From the NCBI GenBank assembly GCA_021826725.1, contig JAKAYQ010000012.1, forward strand, positions 1-34,881: 34,881 bases of DNA. Direction: 5' to 3'. Under the pieces are notes generated by a model. It was not told the DNA's origin. It did no database searches and worked only from the letters and a program-made list of their open reading frames with translations. Source of the stretch: Actinomycetes bacterium. GTDB taxonomy: Bacteria > Actinomycetota > Acidimicrobiia > Acidimicrobiales > UBA8190. The translations under genes and the position numbers were made by a program. This document shows, piece after piece, positions 15,922 to 23,686 of the stretch; the stretch's first letter is position 1; the number at the start of each line of letters is the position of its first letter.

Positions 15922-17079
15922 ATGGACAGCTCGGCGCCCAGCCCCGAACCCGGCACGACGCCCGACCTCCTACCTGACCTGGGGTCCAGGGGAGCGTCGG
16001 CCAGCCCCGATCCCGGCCAACGGCTGGCTGCCGCAGCGCCGTCGGGCTCCGCCAGCAACGCCGTCGCACCGTCCGCCGACCCCTTTCCCGCGTACCTGGT
16101 CACCGTGGACGGCGACAGCATCCACCACGGCGCCACCACCCTGCGTCCCAATGACCTTGACGGCGGCGAGCTTGTGGTGGCCGTCTCGTGGTCCTCGGTC
16201 AACTACAAGGACGGCATGGTCACCGTTCCCGGGAACCGGGTGGCTCGCCGCTCCCCGCTGGTTCCCGGCGTCGACCTGGCCGGGACCGTCGTTGCGAGCA
16301 CCGAGCCGTCCATTCCCGTCGGCATGGGCGTCGTCGCGCACGGACACGGCCTCGGCGTGTCACACCACGGCGGGTTCGCCGCCATGGCACGGGTCCCTGC
16401 AGCCTGGGTCGTGCCCCTCCCGACGGGCCTGTCCGCCCGCGCCGCCATGGTCATCGGAACCGCCGGCTTCACCGCTGCCGCCTCGATCGATCTCCTGGAA
16501 CGACACGGTCTGGAACCCAACGCCGGGCCGGTCCTGGTGACGGGGGCAACGGGTGGTGTCGGGTCGATGGCCGTCGCCATGCTCGCCCGCCGGGGCTACG
16601 AGGTCACGGCCTCGACGGGCAAGCCGTCGGCCGGGTCCTGGCTGGCCGGTCTCGGCGCCGCACGCGTGATCGGACGCGACGAGCTCAACGAGGCCCCCGG
16701 GCGGACGCTCGGACCGCAGCGCTGGGCCGGTGCCGTGGACTGCGTCGGGGGCACCACCCTTGCGCTTGTCCTCCGTCAGCTCCGGTACGGCGCCGCTGTC
16801 GCGGCCAGCGGGCTCACGGGGGGATCCGATCTCGAAACCACCGTGTACCCCTTCATCACCCGGGGGGTCGGCCTGCTGGGCGTCGACTCCGTCGAGACGC
16901 CGGCGGGCCGCCGCACCGAGGTGTGGGCGCGGATGGCTGATCCACGTGATCTCCGTCCCGCGGACCTGGAGCGGTTCATCGAGCGCGAGGTCTCGTTCGC
17001 CGAGGTGCCAGGCGCGTTGGCTGACATCCTGGCTGCACGTGTCCGTGGACGCATCCTGGTCGATCCCGCTCGCGCCTGA
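15922..17079 (+). CDS. acuI: AcuI/YhdH-type NADPH-dependent acrylyl-CoA (quinone) reductase
   Basis: Zinc-free medium-chain dehydrogenase/reductase. AcuI members reduce acrylyl-CoA to propionyl-CoA. The diagnostic motifs are SSVNYKDGMVTVPG, PLVPGVDLAGTV, the HHGGFAAMARVPAAWVVPLP segment, and the Rossmann loop VTGATGGVGSMAVAMLA. The core matches the family's usual length of about 325-330 residues, but this 385-residue protein has an extra Ser/Pro/Ala-rich N-terminus of about 53 residues. The extension is supported by the -10 at TAGGGT and lack of a better start nearer FPAYLVTVDG. It is divergent from the S9 peptidase gene. The real substrate could be another enoyl-CoA or quinone. Confidence 0.82.
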   Translation: MDSSAPSPEPGTTPDLLPDLGSRGASASPDPGQRLAAAAPSGSASNAVAPSADPFPAYLVTVDGDSIHHGATTLRPNDLDGGELVVAVSWSSVNYKDGMVTVPGNRVARRSPLVPGVDLAGTVVASTEPSIPVGMGVVAHGHGLGVSHHGGFAAMARVPAAWVVPLPTGLSARAAMVIGTAGFTAAASIDLLERHGLEPNAGPVLVTGATGGVGSMAVAMLARRGYEVTASTGKPSAGSWLAGLGAARVIGRDELNEAPGRTLGPQRWAGAVDCVGGTTLALVLRQLRYGAAVAASGLTGGSDLETTVYPFITRGVGLLGVDSVETPAGRRTEVWARMADPRDLRPADLERFIEREVSFAEVPGALADILAARVRGRILVDPARA

Positions 17080-17163
17080 GGAAGCTGCCGGGCTCGGACC
17101 TCCCTGGCATCATTCCTCTCGACCGTGCAGGACCGAGTCCTGCCCAGTGGGCGCCAGCACAGC

Positions 17164-17198
17164 CGCCAGCCGCCAGCCGCCAGCCGCCAGCCGCCAGC
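17164..17198. repeat. 7-bp tandem repeat (CGCCAGC) x5
   Basis: Five perfect CGCCAGC units fill the short gap between the convergent acuI and DUF4232 3' ends, just after the DUF4232 stop. A weak 4-bp hairpin (GCCC-AGT-GGGC, 17142-17152) lies next to it. No standard terminator was seen. Confidence 0.85.
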
Positions 17199-17204
17199 GC
17201 AGCG

Positions 17205-17855
17205 TCAGCCCCCGGTGGGCGGCGCCGTCGTCTGCATGGCAGGCGAACCGGCGGCAAAGAGAGCCGACTCGCTGAGCGTGCCGCCACACGGTTGGATCTG
17301 CACGCTCACGGTCACATGCCCGCTGTCGCCGGGAGGAACGACCTGCATGCCCGTGGCAGTGGAGCAGCTCGCCCCCGCCCCGGTCGGGACATCGGAGAAA
17401 CCGACGTTGAAGTAGGCATCCTGCCCCGCGGCAAGGCTCACAAGGGACGGGGTGACCGACTCGAACGACAGCGGTCCTCCCTGGTGGACGCTGGTGGCCA
17501 GCTGAACGTCGCCTGTACCGATCAGCTGGAGCCCGGCGTAGCCTCGGAAGCTACAGGTCGTTCCCCCAGCGTTGTGGAGTGCCACCGTCATCTCGAGCAC
17601 ACCTGCGCCACCCTGGGTGCCGGTAACCGTCCCGGTCAGCGAGCTGGCAGCGCACGACGTCGCCCCGGCCGAGCTGCTTGTGCCAGACGTCGTGGGTGCC
17701 GAGGTCGTCGGTGAAGACGGAATCGTCGTGGTCGTCGTGGTCGTCGTGGTAGGCGATGCCGCGTGGTGGGCAGGGGCCGACGAGCAGGCGGCAAGCGCGA
17801 CCGCGCACATCGCCAACGGCACCAGGTTCTTTGCAGCTCGCGACGTCATCCTCAT
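17205..17855 (-). CDS. DUF4232-containing lipoprotein
   Basis: Exported lipoprotein of 216 residues. The signal peptide ends in a lipobox LAAC (Cys at about 24) after MRMTSRAAKNLVPLAMCAVA. A Thr/Ser-rich linker (TTTTTTTTTIPSS) follows, then a DUF4232-type beta-sandwich with paired cysteines (TSCAASSLTGTV, GTTCSFRGYAGLQLIG, SFESVTPSLVSLAAGQDAYFNVGFSDVP, CSTATGMQVVPPG). The function of DUF4232 is unknown. The first of two close ATGs is used: GGAGG lies 6 nt upstream. Its leader is unusually structured, see 17904-17965 and 17869-17884. It follows the DUF151 gene on the same strand with a gap of 178 nt. Confidence 0.85.
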   Translation of the reverse strand: MRMTSRAAKNLVPLAMCAVALAACSSAPAHHAASPTTTTTTTTTIPSSPTTSAPTTSGTSSSAGATSCAASSLTGTVTGTQGGAGVLEMTVALHNAGGTTCSFRGYAGLQLIGTGDVQLATSVHQGGPLSFESVTPSLVSLAAGQDAYFNVGFSDVPTGAGASCSTATGMQVVPPGDSGHVTVSVQIQPCGGTLSESALFAAGSPAMQTTAPPTGG

Positions 17856-17868
17856 CGGTATCCTCCCT

Positions 17869-17884
17869 GGCGCTGGCAGGCGCC
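17869..17884 (-). promoter_or_regulatory. Hairpin abutting the DUF4232 ribosome site
   Basis: GGCGC-N6-GCGCC, a 5-bp inverted repeat, stands one nt before the Shine-Dalgarno GGGAGGA (17861-17867, minus strand). It could influence ribosome access. Confidence 0.45.
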
Positions 17885-17903
17885 GTCGATCTCAAATTCG
17901 GCT

Positions 17904-17965
17904 GCCCGCCTTCCGGACGGTCCAGATAGCTTCGGCAACCTGCCGAAGCTGCCCGGCGGGACCGT
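17904..17965 (-). promoter_or_regulatory. Structured leader RNA candidate with pseudoknot potential
   Basis: In the RNA sense (minus strand) ACGGTCC (17965-17959) pairs perfectly with GGACCGT (17923-17917). That stem encloses a perfect 10-bp hairpin, AGCTTCGGCA with a 3-nt loop (17950-17928). CCCGCC (17960-17955) can pair with GGCGGG (17910-17905), which lies beyond the outer stem. This gives either a pseudoknot or a mutually exclusive fold. It matches no riboswitch class I could recall. A terminator for the upstream DUF151 gene is the main alternative, but there is no T-run. Confidence 0.5.
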
Positions 17966-18033
17966 GACCCCGCGCGCACCGGAATCCGGCTGGCGGTAGG
18001 AGGAACCCCTGCGGCGCGAGTCTGGCACGCGGT

Positions 18034-18525
18034 TCAGGACGAGAAATCCTCCGGGCTTACCTCGTCGAGGAACTGGCGGAAGCGCCCGACGAGCTCGTCG
18101 GGGCTCACCTCGTCGTCGTCCGCTGGGAGGACGATGCCTTCAGCCTCCATGAGGTCGTCGGACACGAACAACGGGCTGCCCGTCCGGACTGCCAGGGCGA
18201 CGGCGTCCGATGGGCGACAGGAAACCTCGACCGTGCCGCGAGGGCCAGAGAGGTGCAGCTCAGCGTAGTACGTGGCCGACCGCAGCTCGGTGATGATCAC
18301 CCGCTCGAGCTGCGCACCCAGTACCTGGAGCACGTCACGAAGCAGGTCGTGGGTCATCGGCCGCGGCGTCGCCACCCCTTGCACGGCGAACGCGATCGCG
18401 GTTGCTTCAGGCGCCCCGATGAAGATCGGCAGGGTACGCCCACTGCCCTCTGTCTCGGTGAGCAGGAGCACGGGCGTGTTCGACTGCAGGTCGACCCGAA
18501 CGGCGCTCAACCGCACCTCAACCAT
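18034..18525 (-). CDS. DUF151 (bifunctional nuclease-type) protein
   Basis: A 163-residue conserved cytoplasmic protein of the BFN/DUF151 family, orthologous in position to M. tuberculosis Rv1829. The core motifs are MVEVRLSAVRVDLQSNTPVLLL, LPIFIGAPEATAIAFAVQGV, RPMTHDLLRDVL, and CRPSDAVALAVRTGSPLFV, with an acidic C-terminal tail. Some members have been described as nucleases acting on RNA and DNA; the physiological role is unsettled. I chose the ATG at 18525, twelve codons into a longer frame, because it matches the family's N-terminus and has TATGTT 6 nt upstream (leaderless; AGGA in the spacer might also help). It follows ftsR on the same strand. Confidence 0.9.
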   Translation of the reverse strand: MVEVRLSAVRVDLQSNTPVLLLTETEGSGRTLPIFIGAPEATAIAFAVQGVATPRPMTHDLLRDVLQVLGAQLERVIITELRSATYYAELHLSGPRGTVEVSCRPSDAVALAVRTGSPLFVSDDLMEAEGIVLPADDDEVSPDELVGRFRQFLDEVSPEDFSS

Positions 18526-18531
18526 TCCTGC

Positions 18532-18537
18532 AACATA
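18532..18537 (-). promoter_or_regulatory. -10 element of DUF151 gene
   Basis: TATGTT on the minus strand, 6 nt before the ATG, so the gene has its own promoter within the ftsR cluster. Confidence 0.5.
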
Positions 18538-18629
18538 CCGCCAATGGCGCGACGCCACACCCGCATCTGGCGCCGTGCCGGGACCTCCATGCGTCGCAAC
18601 GGCCTACCCGATGGCCATCGGCGACGGGG

Positions 18630-19958
18630 TCACCCGACCAGGTCGTCCAGATTCCGCCGCAGCAGGGCAGCTCGCATTGCCTGGCCAAGGCGGCCCAGCT
18701 CGGCAGCCGTCGCCGATGCCCGTCGGCGAGCCTCGGGGTTCCGCTGCTTGACCATCGGGAGCACGATCTGCTCGATGAACCCGGCCTCGCGATCTGCGGC
18801 GAGCTTGTGGAGCCGCAGATGCCGGGCCTCGACTCCAAAGCGAGCGAAACCGGCAGCGATCTGCGCGATGGCCACTGCGTCGTCGTCGTAGTAGACAACC
18901 CCGCCGACGGCGCGTCCCTTCAGGAAACCGTACGAGGTGAGCTCCCCGACCGCTGCGGCATCAAGCCCGCTCGCAGCGGACAGCTCGGCGAGGGTCACCC
19001 CCAGGCTGTCGTCGCCTGCCATCGACTGCCCTGCACGTGGCAACCCCGCGGCGGGCGTCGCCGACGTCAGCGCTGCGTCCCACTCGCCCGAAGCCCCGGC
19101 TGGGACGACGAGAGCCGCATCCGACCCGGCGGCACTCGGCGCCCCGGCCTGCAACGAGACCTCAGCGCGCCGACCGTTGTCGGCGACCGGCAGCGACGCA
19201 CCAACCGGTGGCACCGTACCCAGCTGCCGGCCCGAGGAATGGTCCACACCCAGCACCTCACCCCCGGTGACGGCAGCGACTCCGCCAGCACCGTGGGCCC
19301 CCTGGGCTCCGCCAGCACCGTAGGCCCCCCCGACCTCGCCGCCAGCACCGTGGGCCCCCTGGGCTCCGCCAGCACCGTAGGCCCCCCCGACCTCGCCGCC
19401 AGCACCGTGGGCCCCCTGGGCTCCGCCACCACCGTAGGCCCCCCCGACCTCGCCGCCAGCACCGTGGGCCCCCTGACGAGCGGCCAGCGCCCCGGAGAAC
19501 AAGTCACCCTCGAACCCTGGCAGGAAAGCTCCGGCAGCCGACCGCTCGCCAGGATCACCGCTGGCGCGCCGCGCCTCGGCCCGAGCCGCAGTGAGCCCGA
19601 CGTCACCGAAAGCGATGTCGGCTTCGGCGCCATCCGCCGGGGCCACCGCGCCGCTCGCCGCGCCGTTCGCCCCGGGGCCCACCACACCCCCCGCTGAGCT
19701 CCGGTTGCCGGGACCGCCCGCCTCGAGCCGGCCCTTGATCACCTTCAGAGGAAGGAAATGCTCACGCTGCTGACGCAGCACCCAGCGCAGCCGGTCCACG
19801 TCACCGTCGTAGAACTTGCGATACCCCGATGGTGTCCGCTCGGGATCGACGAGGCCTTGGCTCTCCAGGAACCGGATCTTCGAGATGGTGACGTCGGGGA
19901 ATTCCTGGCGCAACAGTGCCAGCACATCACCGATCGACATGTAGCTGCGCGTGCTCAC
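18630..19958 (-). CDS. ftsR: FtsR-like MerR-family regulator with large Gly-rich insert
   Basis: Actinobacteria-specific MerR-type regulator. FtsR of Corynebacterium glutamicum activates ftsZ, and the M. tuberculosis counterpart is Rv1828. The N-terminal winged helix ([53 protein letters not shown]) and the C-terminal domain ([56 protein letters not shown]) are typical. Family members are about 250 residues, but this one is 442. The excess is a roughly 200-residue Ala/Gly-rich insert between the two domains, including a perfect 19-residue repeat. I chose GTG 19958 as the family start. It lies 31 nt after garA on the same strand, with GAGG about 9 nt upstream. Confidence 0.9.
   Translation of the reverse strand: MSTRSYMSIGDVLALLRQEFPDVTISKIRFLESQGLVDPERTPSGYRKFYDGDVDRLRWVLRQQREHFLPLKVIKGRLEAGGPGNRSSAGGVVGPGANGAASGAVAPADGAEADIAFGDVGLTAARAEARRASGDPGERSAAGAFLPGFEGDLFSGALAARQGAHGAGGEVGGAYGGGGAQGAHGAGGEVGGAYGAGGAQGAHGAGGEVGGAYGAGGAQGAHGAGGVAAVTGGEVLGVDHSSGRQLGTVPPVGASLPVADNGRRAEVSLQAGAPSAAGSDAALVVPAGASGEWDAALTSATPAAGLPRAGQSMAGDDSLGVTLAELSAASGLDAAAVGELTSYGFLKGRAVGGVVYYDDDAVAIAQIAAGFARFGVEARHLRLHKLAADREAGFIEQIVLPMVKQRNPEARRRASATAAELGRLGQAMRAALLRRNLDDLVG
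19284..19475 (-). repeat. 57-bp in-frame tandem repeat x3 plus partial, inside ftsR
   Basis: Units at 19284, 19341 and 19398 and a 21-nt partial at 19455 are nearly identical. Each encodes 19 residues, read as [19 protein letters not shown] on the minus strand. Each unit is itself two related halves (27 and 30 bp), so it arose by nested duplication. Confidence 0.92.
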
Positions 19959-19989
19959 GCGCCGCGCCTCGGAGCGGTGCGCGACGACG

Positions 19990-20463
19990 TCACTCGTCAC
20001 TCGCCGCGAGGAAGACGAGCTTGAACTTGCCGATCTGCACCTCGTCGCCGCTGGAGAGCGAGACCGACTCGATCCGCTCGTGGTTGACATACGTGCCGTT
20101 GAGCGACCCGACGTCGCGCACGCTGTACCCGCCATCGCTTCGGACGAACTCGGCATGGCGGCGCGACACGGTGATGTCGTCGAGGAAGATGTCGCTCTCC
20201 GGGTGACGCCCCACTCCGGTCAGCGGCGATTCCAAGACGAACCGGGTGCCAGCGTTCGGCCCGTGTTTGACCACCAGAAGGCCGGTCTCGGTCCGATCGG
20301 GGAGCGTGACGGACAGCTCCTCGTCGCCGGGTTCCCCCAGCACATCGATCGGGCGCAACGTGACCGTCGTGTCGGCTCCGGTGCCGTCGAGCACCGCACC
20401 ACACGACGAGCAGAAATTCGCTTCGGGCGGGTTGCGGTGCCCGCAGTTGTTGCAGAACGCCAC
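19990..20463 (-). CDS. garA: GarA/OdhI-type FHA protein with N-terminal zinc ribbon
   Basis: FHA-domain phosphoprotein. GarA/OdhI bind 2-oxoglutarate dehydrogenase and glutamate enzymes and switch when Ser/Thr kinases phosphorylate an N-terminal TT motif. This 157-residue protein starts with a zinc ribbon (CNNCG, then CSSCG), followed by a DTTVTL segment resembling the GarA ETTSVF site. The FHA domain (about 60-150) has [50 protein letters not shown] and [14 protein letters not shown], nearly the GarA consensus. GTG 20463 is chosen because TAGCGT lies 7 nt upstream; a GTG three codons earlier overlaps that box. The neighbours gcvH and ftsR match the mycobacterial order. Confidence 0.9.
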   Translation of the reverse strand: MAFCNNCGHRNPPEANFCSSCGAVLDGTGADTTVTLRPIDVLGEPGDEELSVTLPDRTETGLLVVKHGPNAGTRFVLESPLTGVGRHPESDIFLDDITVSRRHAEFVRSDGGYSVRDVGSLNGTYVNHERIESVSLSSGDEVQIGKFKLVFLAASDE

Positions 20464-20470
20464 GTTGTCC

Positions 20471-20476
20471 ACGCTA
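20471..20476 (-). promoter_or_regulatory. -10 element of garA
   Basis: TAGCGT within GCTAGCGT, the same octamer as at the gcvH promoter; 7 nt to GTG 20463. Confidence 0.5.
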
Positions 20477-20509
20477 GCCGTTCCCCGGCACCGCGCCCGG
20501 AGCCCCGGA

Positions 20510-20890
20510 TCAGCTGTCGACCAGGCGCCGGTATGCGGCGGCGTCGAGCAGGCTCTGCAGCGCGTCGGGTTCGGCAGGTGCCAGCTCGCAGAGCCACCCA
20601 CTCCCGTAAGGATCGCCATTGACCTGCTCCGGGGCAGTGCTCAGCGCCTCGTTGACCGCTACGACGGTGCCCGCCACCGGGGCATAGATCTCCGAGACCG
20701 ACTTTGTGGATTCGACCTCGCCGAGCACGCCGCCTGCCGCGACCTCGACGCCGACGGCCGGCAGGTCGACGTAGACCACGTCACCCAGGGCATCTTGCGC
20801 GTAATCGGTGATTCCCACCCGCACGGTCTGGCCGCTCGGGGCGACCCACTCGTGCTCGGCGGTGTAGTGGAGCTCCTCGGGAACCTGCAC
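20510..20890 (-). CDS. gcvH: Glycine cleavage system H protein
   Basis: Lipoyl carrier that shuttles the aminomethyl group between the P, T and L proteins of glycine cleavage. The 126-residue protein, the usual size, shows LHYTAEHEWV near the N-terminus, VGITDYAQDALGDVVYVDLP, the lipoylation site GEVESTKSVSEIYAP (Lys), and NGDPYGSGWLCEL. The start GTG 20890 gives the normal family N-terminus and follows TAGCGT by 8 nt. The other glycine cleavage subunits are not in the window. Its position next to garA and ftsR is conserved in actinobacteria. Confidence 0.95.
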   Translation of the reverse strand: MQVPEELHYTAEHEWVAPSGQTVRVGITDYAQDALGDVVYVDLPAVGVEVAAGGVLGEVESTKSVSEIYAPVAGTVVAVNEALSTAPEQVNGDPYGSGWLCELAPAEPDALQSLLDAAAYRRLVDS

Positions 20891-20898
20891 GCCGGTGA

Positions 20899-20904
20899 AC
20901 GCTA
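20899..20904 (-). promoter_or_regulatory. -10 element of gcvH
   Basis: TAGCGT in GCTAGCGT, 8 nt before GTG 20890. No glycine riboswitch is possible in this spacing. Confidence 0.5.
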
Positions 20905-21000
20905 GCGGAACGCGCACCCCTGTTCCACGGGCACGCCCGCCGACCATCGACGCGCCCGCCGACCGTTCAACACGCCCGGCGCTGCCCCGGTCACCATGGC

Positions 21001-23496
21001 TCAGGCCAGCATCTGGCGCAGCCGGGCCGCCTGCTCCTCCACGCGGGACCGGGCGGCCGCGTCGCTCGTGGCCTCAGCCCAGATGTGGGTGGTCGGCTCC
21101 TCGGGATCGGGCAGGACCAAGGTCCACCCGTCCGCATCGAGCAGCTTCACCCCGTCGACGAGCAGCACGTTCCGGTCGCTCGACCGTTCCACCAGCACCC
21201 GCATGACCGTGCCTTTCTGCTCCCAGGGTGTCACGACCTCGTCGTGAGCGATGTGCACCTCCGGCACCCGGGACGACCAGCGCGACAGCCGGTGCGGACC
21301 GTCCCGGTCTCCGGCAAGCAGATCGAGCAGGTGCACCAGTGTCGCCACCGCATCGAACGCCGGGAGGAACCGGGGGAAGATGAACCCGCCGAGCTGGCTG
21401 GCGGCGAAGTCGATGTGCTTGCGACTGGCCAGCTCCATCAGGTGCGGCACCGACAGCTTGGTCCAGATCACCTCGCCGCCGTTGCCCGTGCACACCCGCT
21501 CTGCGGCCATCGGCGCCGCCACTGGCAGCGCCACCGTCGCCTTCGATCGGCGAGTGCTCACCATGTCGACCAACAAGATCAGCGCCTCATCGTCGGTGAG
21601 GATCCGCCCGCCGTCGTCGACCAAAGTGATGCGCTCGCCGCCGGCATCGATGACCACGCCGAGGTCGGCGCCCGACGACTGGACCAGGCCCGACACCCGG
21701 GCGGCAGCGGCATCCCGGTCCCACTCGATGGAACGGGCCGTCGCCGCGTACGGGTTGACCGCCAGCACGTCGGCACCGAGCTTGGCCAGCACATTGGGCA
21801 TGACGAAGCTCGCAGTCCCGTACGAATAGTCCACCACGAGCTTGAACTCGCACGACGCCACCCGCTCGACGTCGACCGTGTCCATGAGCGCAGCCGTGTA
21901 GTACTCCAGCGTGCGGACCGGAAAGCCGATGTCGCCGATGTCGGGAGCGAAGGTCCGGCGGAACTCCTCTCGTGCGTACAGCCGCTCGATCTTGCGCTGC
22001 ACCACCTCGGCGATGTCGATCCCGTCCTGGTCGAAGAACCTGATCACGACCGATTGCGTGTCGTGCTCGGCGAGCCGGACCGTGATGCCACCCAGGCTCG
22101 CACCCGAGCGCACCTGGAACCGGGTCACCGGGATGGTGGCCACCTCCAGGTCGTCCACGTTCACCCCTGCCGAATTGCAGCCCACCATGATGGCGCGCTT
22201 GAGCACCCGGGCTGCCCGACTGGTGTCGCGCGACGCGGTGACCGTGGAGCCCTTGTCGAGGGTGCTGGCCCATGCCATCGACAACCGCATGGCCAGCTCC
22301 GGGCTGATGTCGACGTTGGCCAGGCCAGTGACGCCGAGCCTGCCGAAGAGGTTGCGGGCGCCGCGGGACTCCCACACGATCGAGGTGTTGACCATGGCGC
22401 CCATCTCGACCGTCTTGAACGGGTACACCTTCACCCCGGACTTGAGCACCGCAGCGGCCCCGACGAACACCTCGTCCCCGAGCACCACGCCGTCCTCGAG
22501 GTGGGCGCCCTGGCGCAGGTCGCACGCTCGCCCCACCACACAGCCCTCAAGGCGGACGCCGGAGCCCAGATGGGTCCCGTCGTGAACGACGCTGCGCTCG
22601 ATCACCGCGTTGTCACTGACCCTGACGTTGGGACCTACCACGGTGTATGGGCCGATCACCGCACTGGCCCCGACCGTCACGTTGTCCCCGATGATCGCCG
22701 GGCCTTCGACGGCGGCGGCCGGGTCGACCGCCGCGCCTTTGCCCAACCACACGCCGGGCCGCAGCTCAAAGCCGTGCCCAGCCAGCTCGACCTTCCGGTC
22801 GAGAATGTCGTGGTGGGCCCGGAGGTAGGCCTCGAGCGTGCCGACGTCCTCCCAGTAGCCGTCGGCCACGTACCCGAACATCGATCGCCCGGCATCGAGG
22901 ACCGCAGGGAACACCTCGCCGGAGAAGTCGACCGACCGGCCCGCCTCGATGAAGTCGAAGATCTCGGGCTCGAGCACGTAGATGCCGGTGTTGATGGTGT
23001 CGCTGAAGACCTCGCCCCACGTCGGCTTCTCCAGGAACCGCTCGATGGCTCCGTCCGCCTGGGTGATGACGATGCCAAACTCCAGCGGGTCCTCGACGGC
23101 TTTGAGCGCCAGCGTGGCGAGCGCCCCGTTGCGGCGGTGGAAGTCGACCGCTGCGGACACGTCGATGTCGGTGAGGACGTCACCGGAGATCACCACGAAG
23201 GTCTCGTCCAGCAGCTCGCGTGCGTTGGCCACCGACCCGGCCGTCCCGAGCGGCGTCTCCTCGGTCGCGTAACGGATGCGAACGCCGAGCTCCGTCCCGT
23301 CCCCGAAATAGTTCCGGATGGCGTTGGCCATGAACGCCACCGTCACGACGATGTCGTCGAAGCCGTGCCGGCGCAACAGCGCCACGACGTGCTCCATCAT
23401 GGGCCGATTGGCCATCGGCAGCATGGGCTTGGGTTGGTTGGAGGTGAGCGGCCGCAGGCGGGTCCCCTCGCCTCCGGCCATGATCACGGCCTTCAT
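21001..23496 (-). CDS. Mannose-1-phosphate guanylyltransferase-like / LbH / phosphomannomutase-like fusion
   Basis: An 831-residue fusion probably making or regulating NDP-mannose/glucose for cell-envelope glycans. Residues 1-235 are a nucleotidyltransferase (MAGGEGTRLRPLT, KPMLPMANRP, GDVLTDID, EKPTWGEVFSDTINTGIYVLEP). Residues about 250-370 are a left-handed beta-helix hexapeptide region. Residues about 375-831 are a phosphohexomutase domain with a phosphoserine-like loop TASRDTSRAARVLK. The metal loop expected as DGDxDR reads DAGGERITLVDDGGR here, so mutase activity is doubtful. ATG 23496 has GAGGATCC upstream and TATAGA 18 nt before the start. The same architecture is known in cyanobacteria and other actinobacteria. 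Confidence 0.88.
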   Translation of the reverse strand: MKAVIMAGGEGTRLRPLTSNQPKPMLPMANRPMMEHVVALLRRHGFDDIVVTVAFMANAIRNYFGDGTELGVRIRYATEETPLGTAGSVANARELLDETFVVISGDVLTDIDVSAAVDFHRRNGALATLALKAVEDPLEFGIVITQADGAIERFLEKPTWGEVFSDTINTGIYVLEPEIFDFIEAGRSVDFSGEVFPAVLDAGRSMFGYVADGYWEDVGTLEAYLRAHHDILDRKVELAGHGFELRPGVWLGKGAAVDPAAAVEGPAIIGDNVTVGASAVIGPYTVVGPNVRVSDNAVIERSVVHDGTHLGSGVRLEGCVVGRACDLRQGAHLEDGVVLGDEVFVGAAAVLKSGVKVYPFKTVEMGAMVNTSIVWESRGARNLFGRLGVTGLANVDISPELAMRLSMAWASTLDKGSTVTASRDTSRAARVLKRAIMVGCNSAGVNVDDLEVATIPVTRFQVRSGASLGGITVRLAEHDTQSVVIRFFDQDGIDIAEVVQRKIERLYAREEFRRTFAPDIGDIGFPVRTLEYYTAALMDTVDVERVASCEFKLVVDYSYGTASFVMPNVLAKLGADVLAVNPYAATARSIEWDRDAAAARVSGLVQSSGADLGVVIDAGGERITLVDDGGRILTDDEALILLVDMVSTRRSKATVALPVAAPMAAERVCTGNGGEVIWTKLSVPHLMELASRKHIDFAASQLGGFIFPRFLPAFDAVATLVHLLDLLAGDRDGPHRLSRWSSRVPEVHIAHDEVVTPWEQKGTVMRVLVERSSDRNVLLVDGVKLLDADGWTLVLPDPEEPTTHIWAEATSDAAARSRVEEQAARLRQMLA

Positions 23497-23686
23497 GGGA
23501 TCCTCGTCACGTCGTCTATAGGCCAGGGTCGCCGGCCCGGCACACCCGCGGTAGTGCGCACGTACGGCGACCCTACCTGCCGACCTCGGACATCGCTGGC
23601 AGATCGCGCCGCGCTGCCCCGATCAGGCTCCGACCGCGCACACGTCTGTCGGGGCTTCGCCTCGCCGCACCGAATCCCCGGTGCCA

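Noticed and set aside
13628-16540. A 970-codon plus-strand frame over the S9 peptidase region
   Set aside because: Antisense shadow of the S9 peptidase and then out of frame in acuI; no motifs.
17904-17965. GEMM-I c-di-GMP riboswitch for the structured leader
   Set aside because: GGTCACGG at the 5' side looks similar at first, but the ACGCACAGGGCAAACC core and the second stem-loop are absent.
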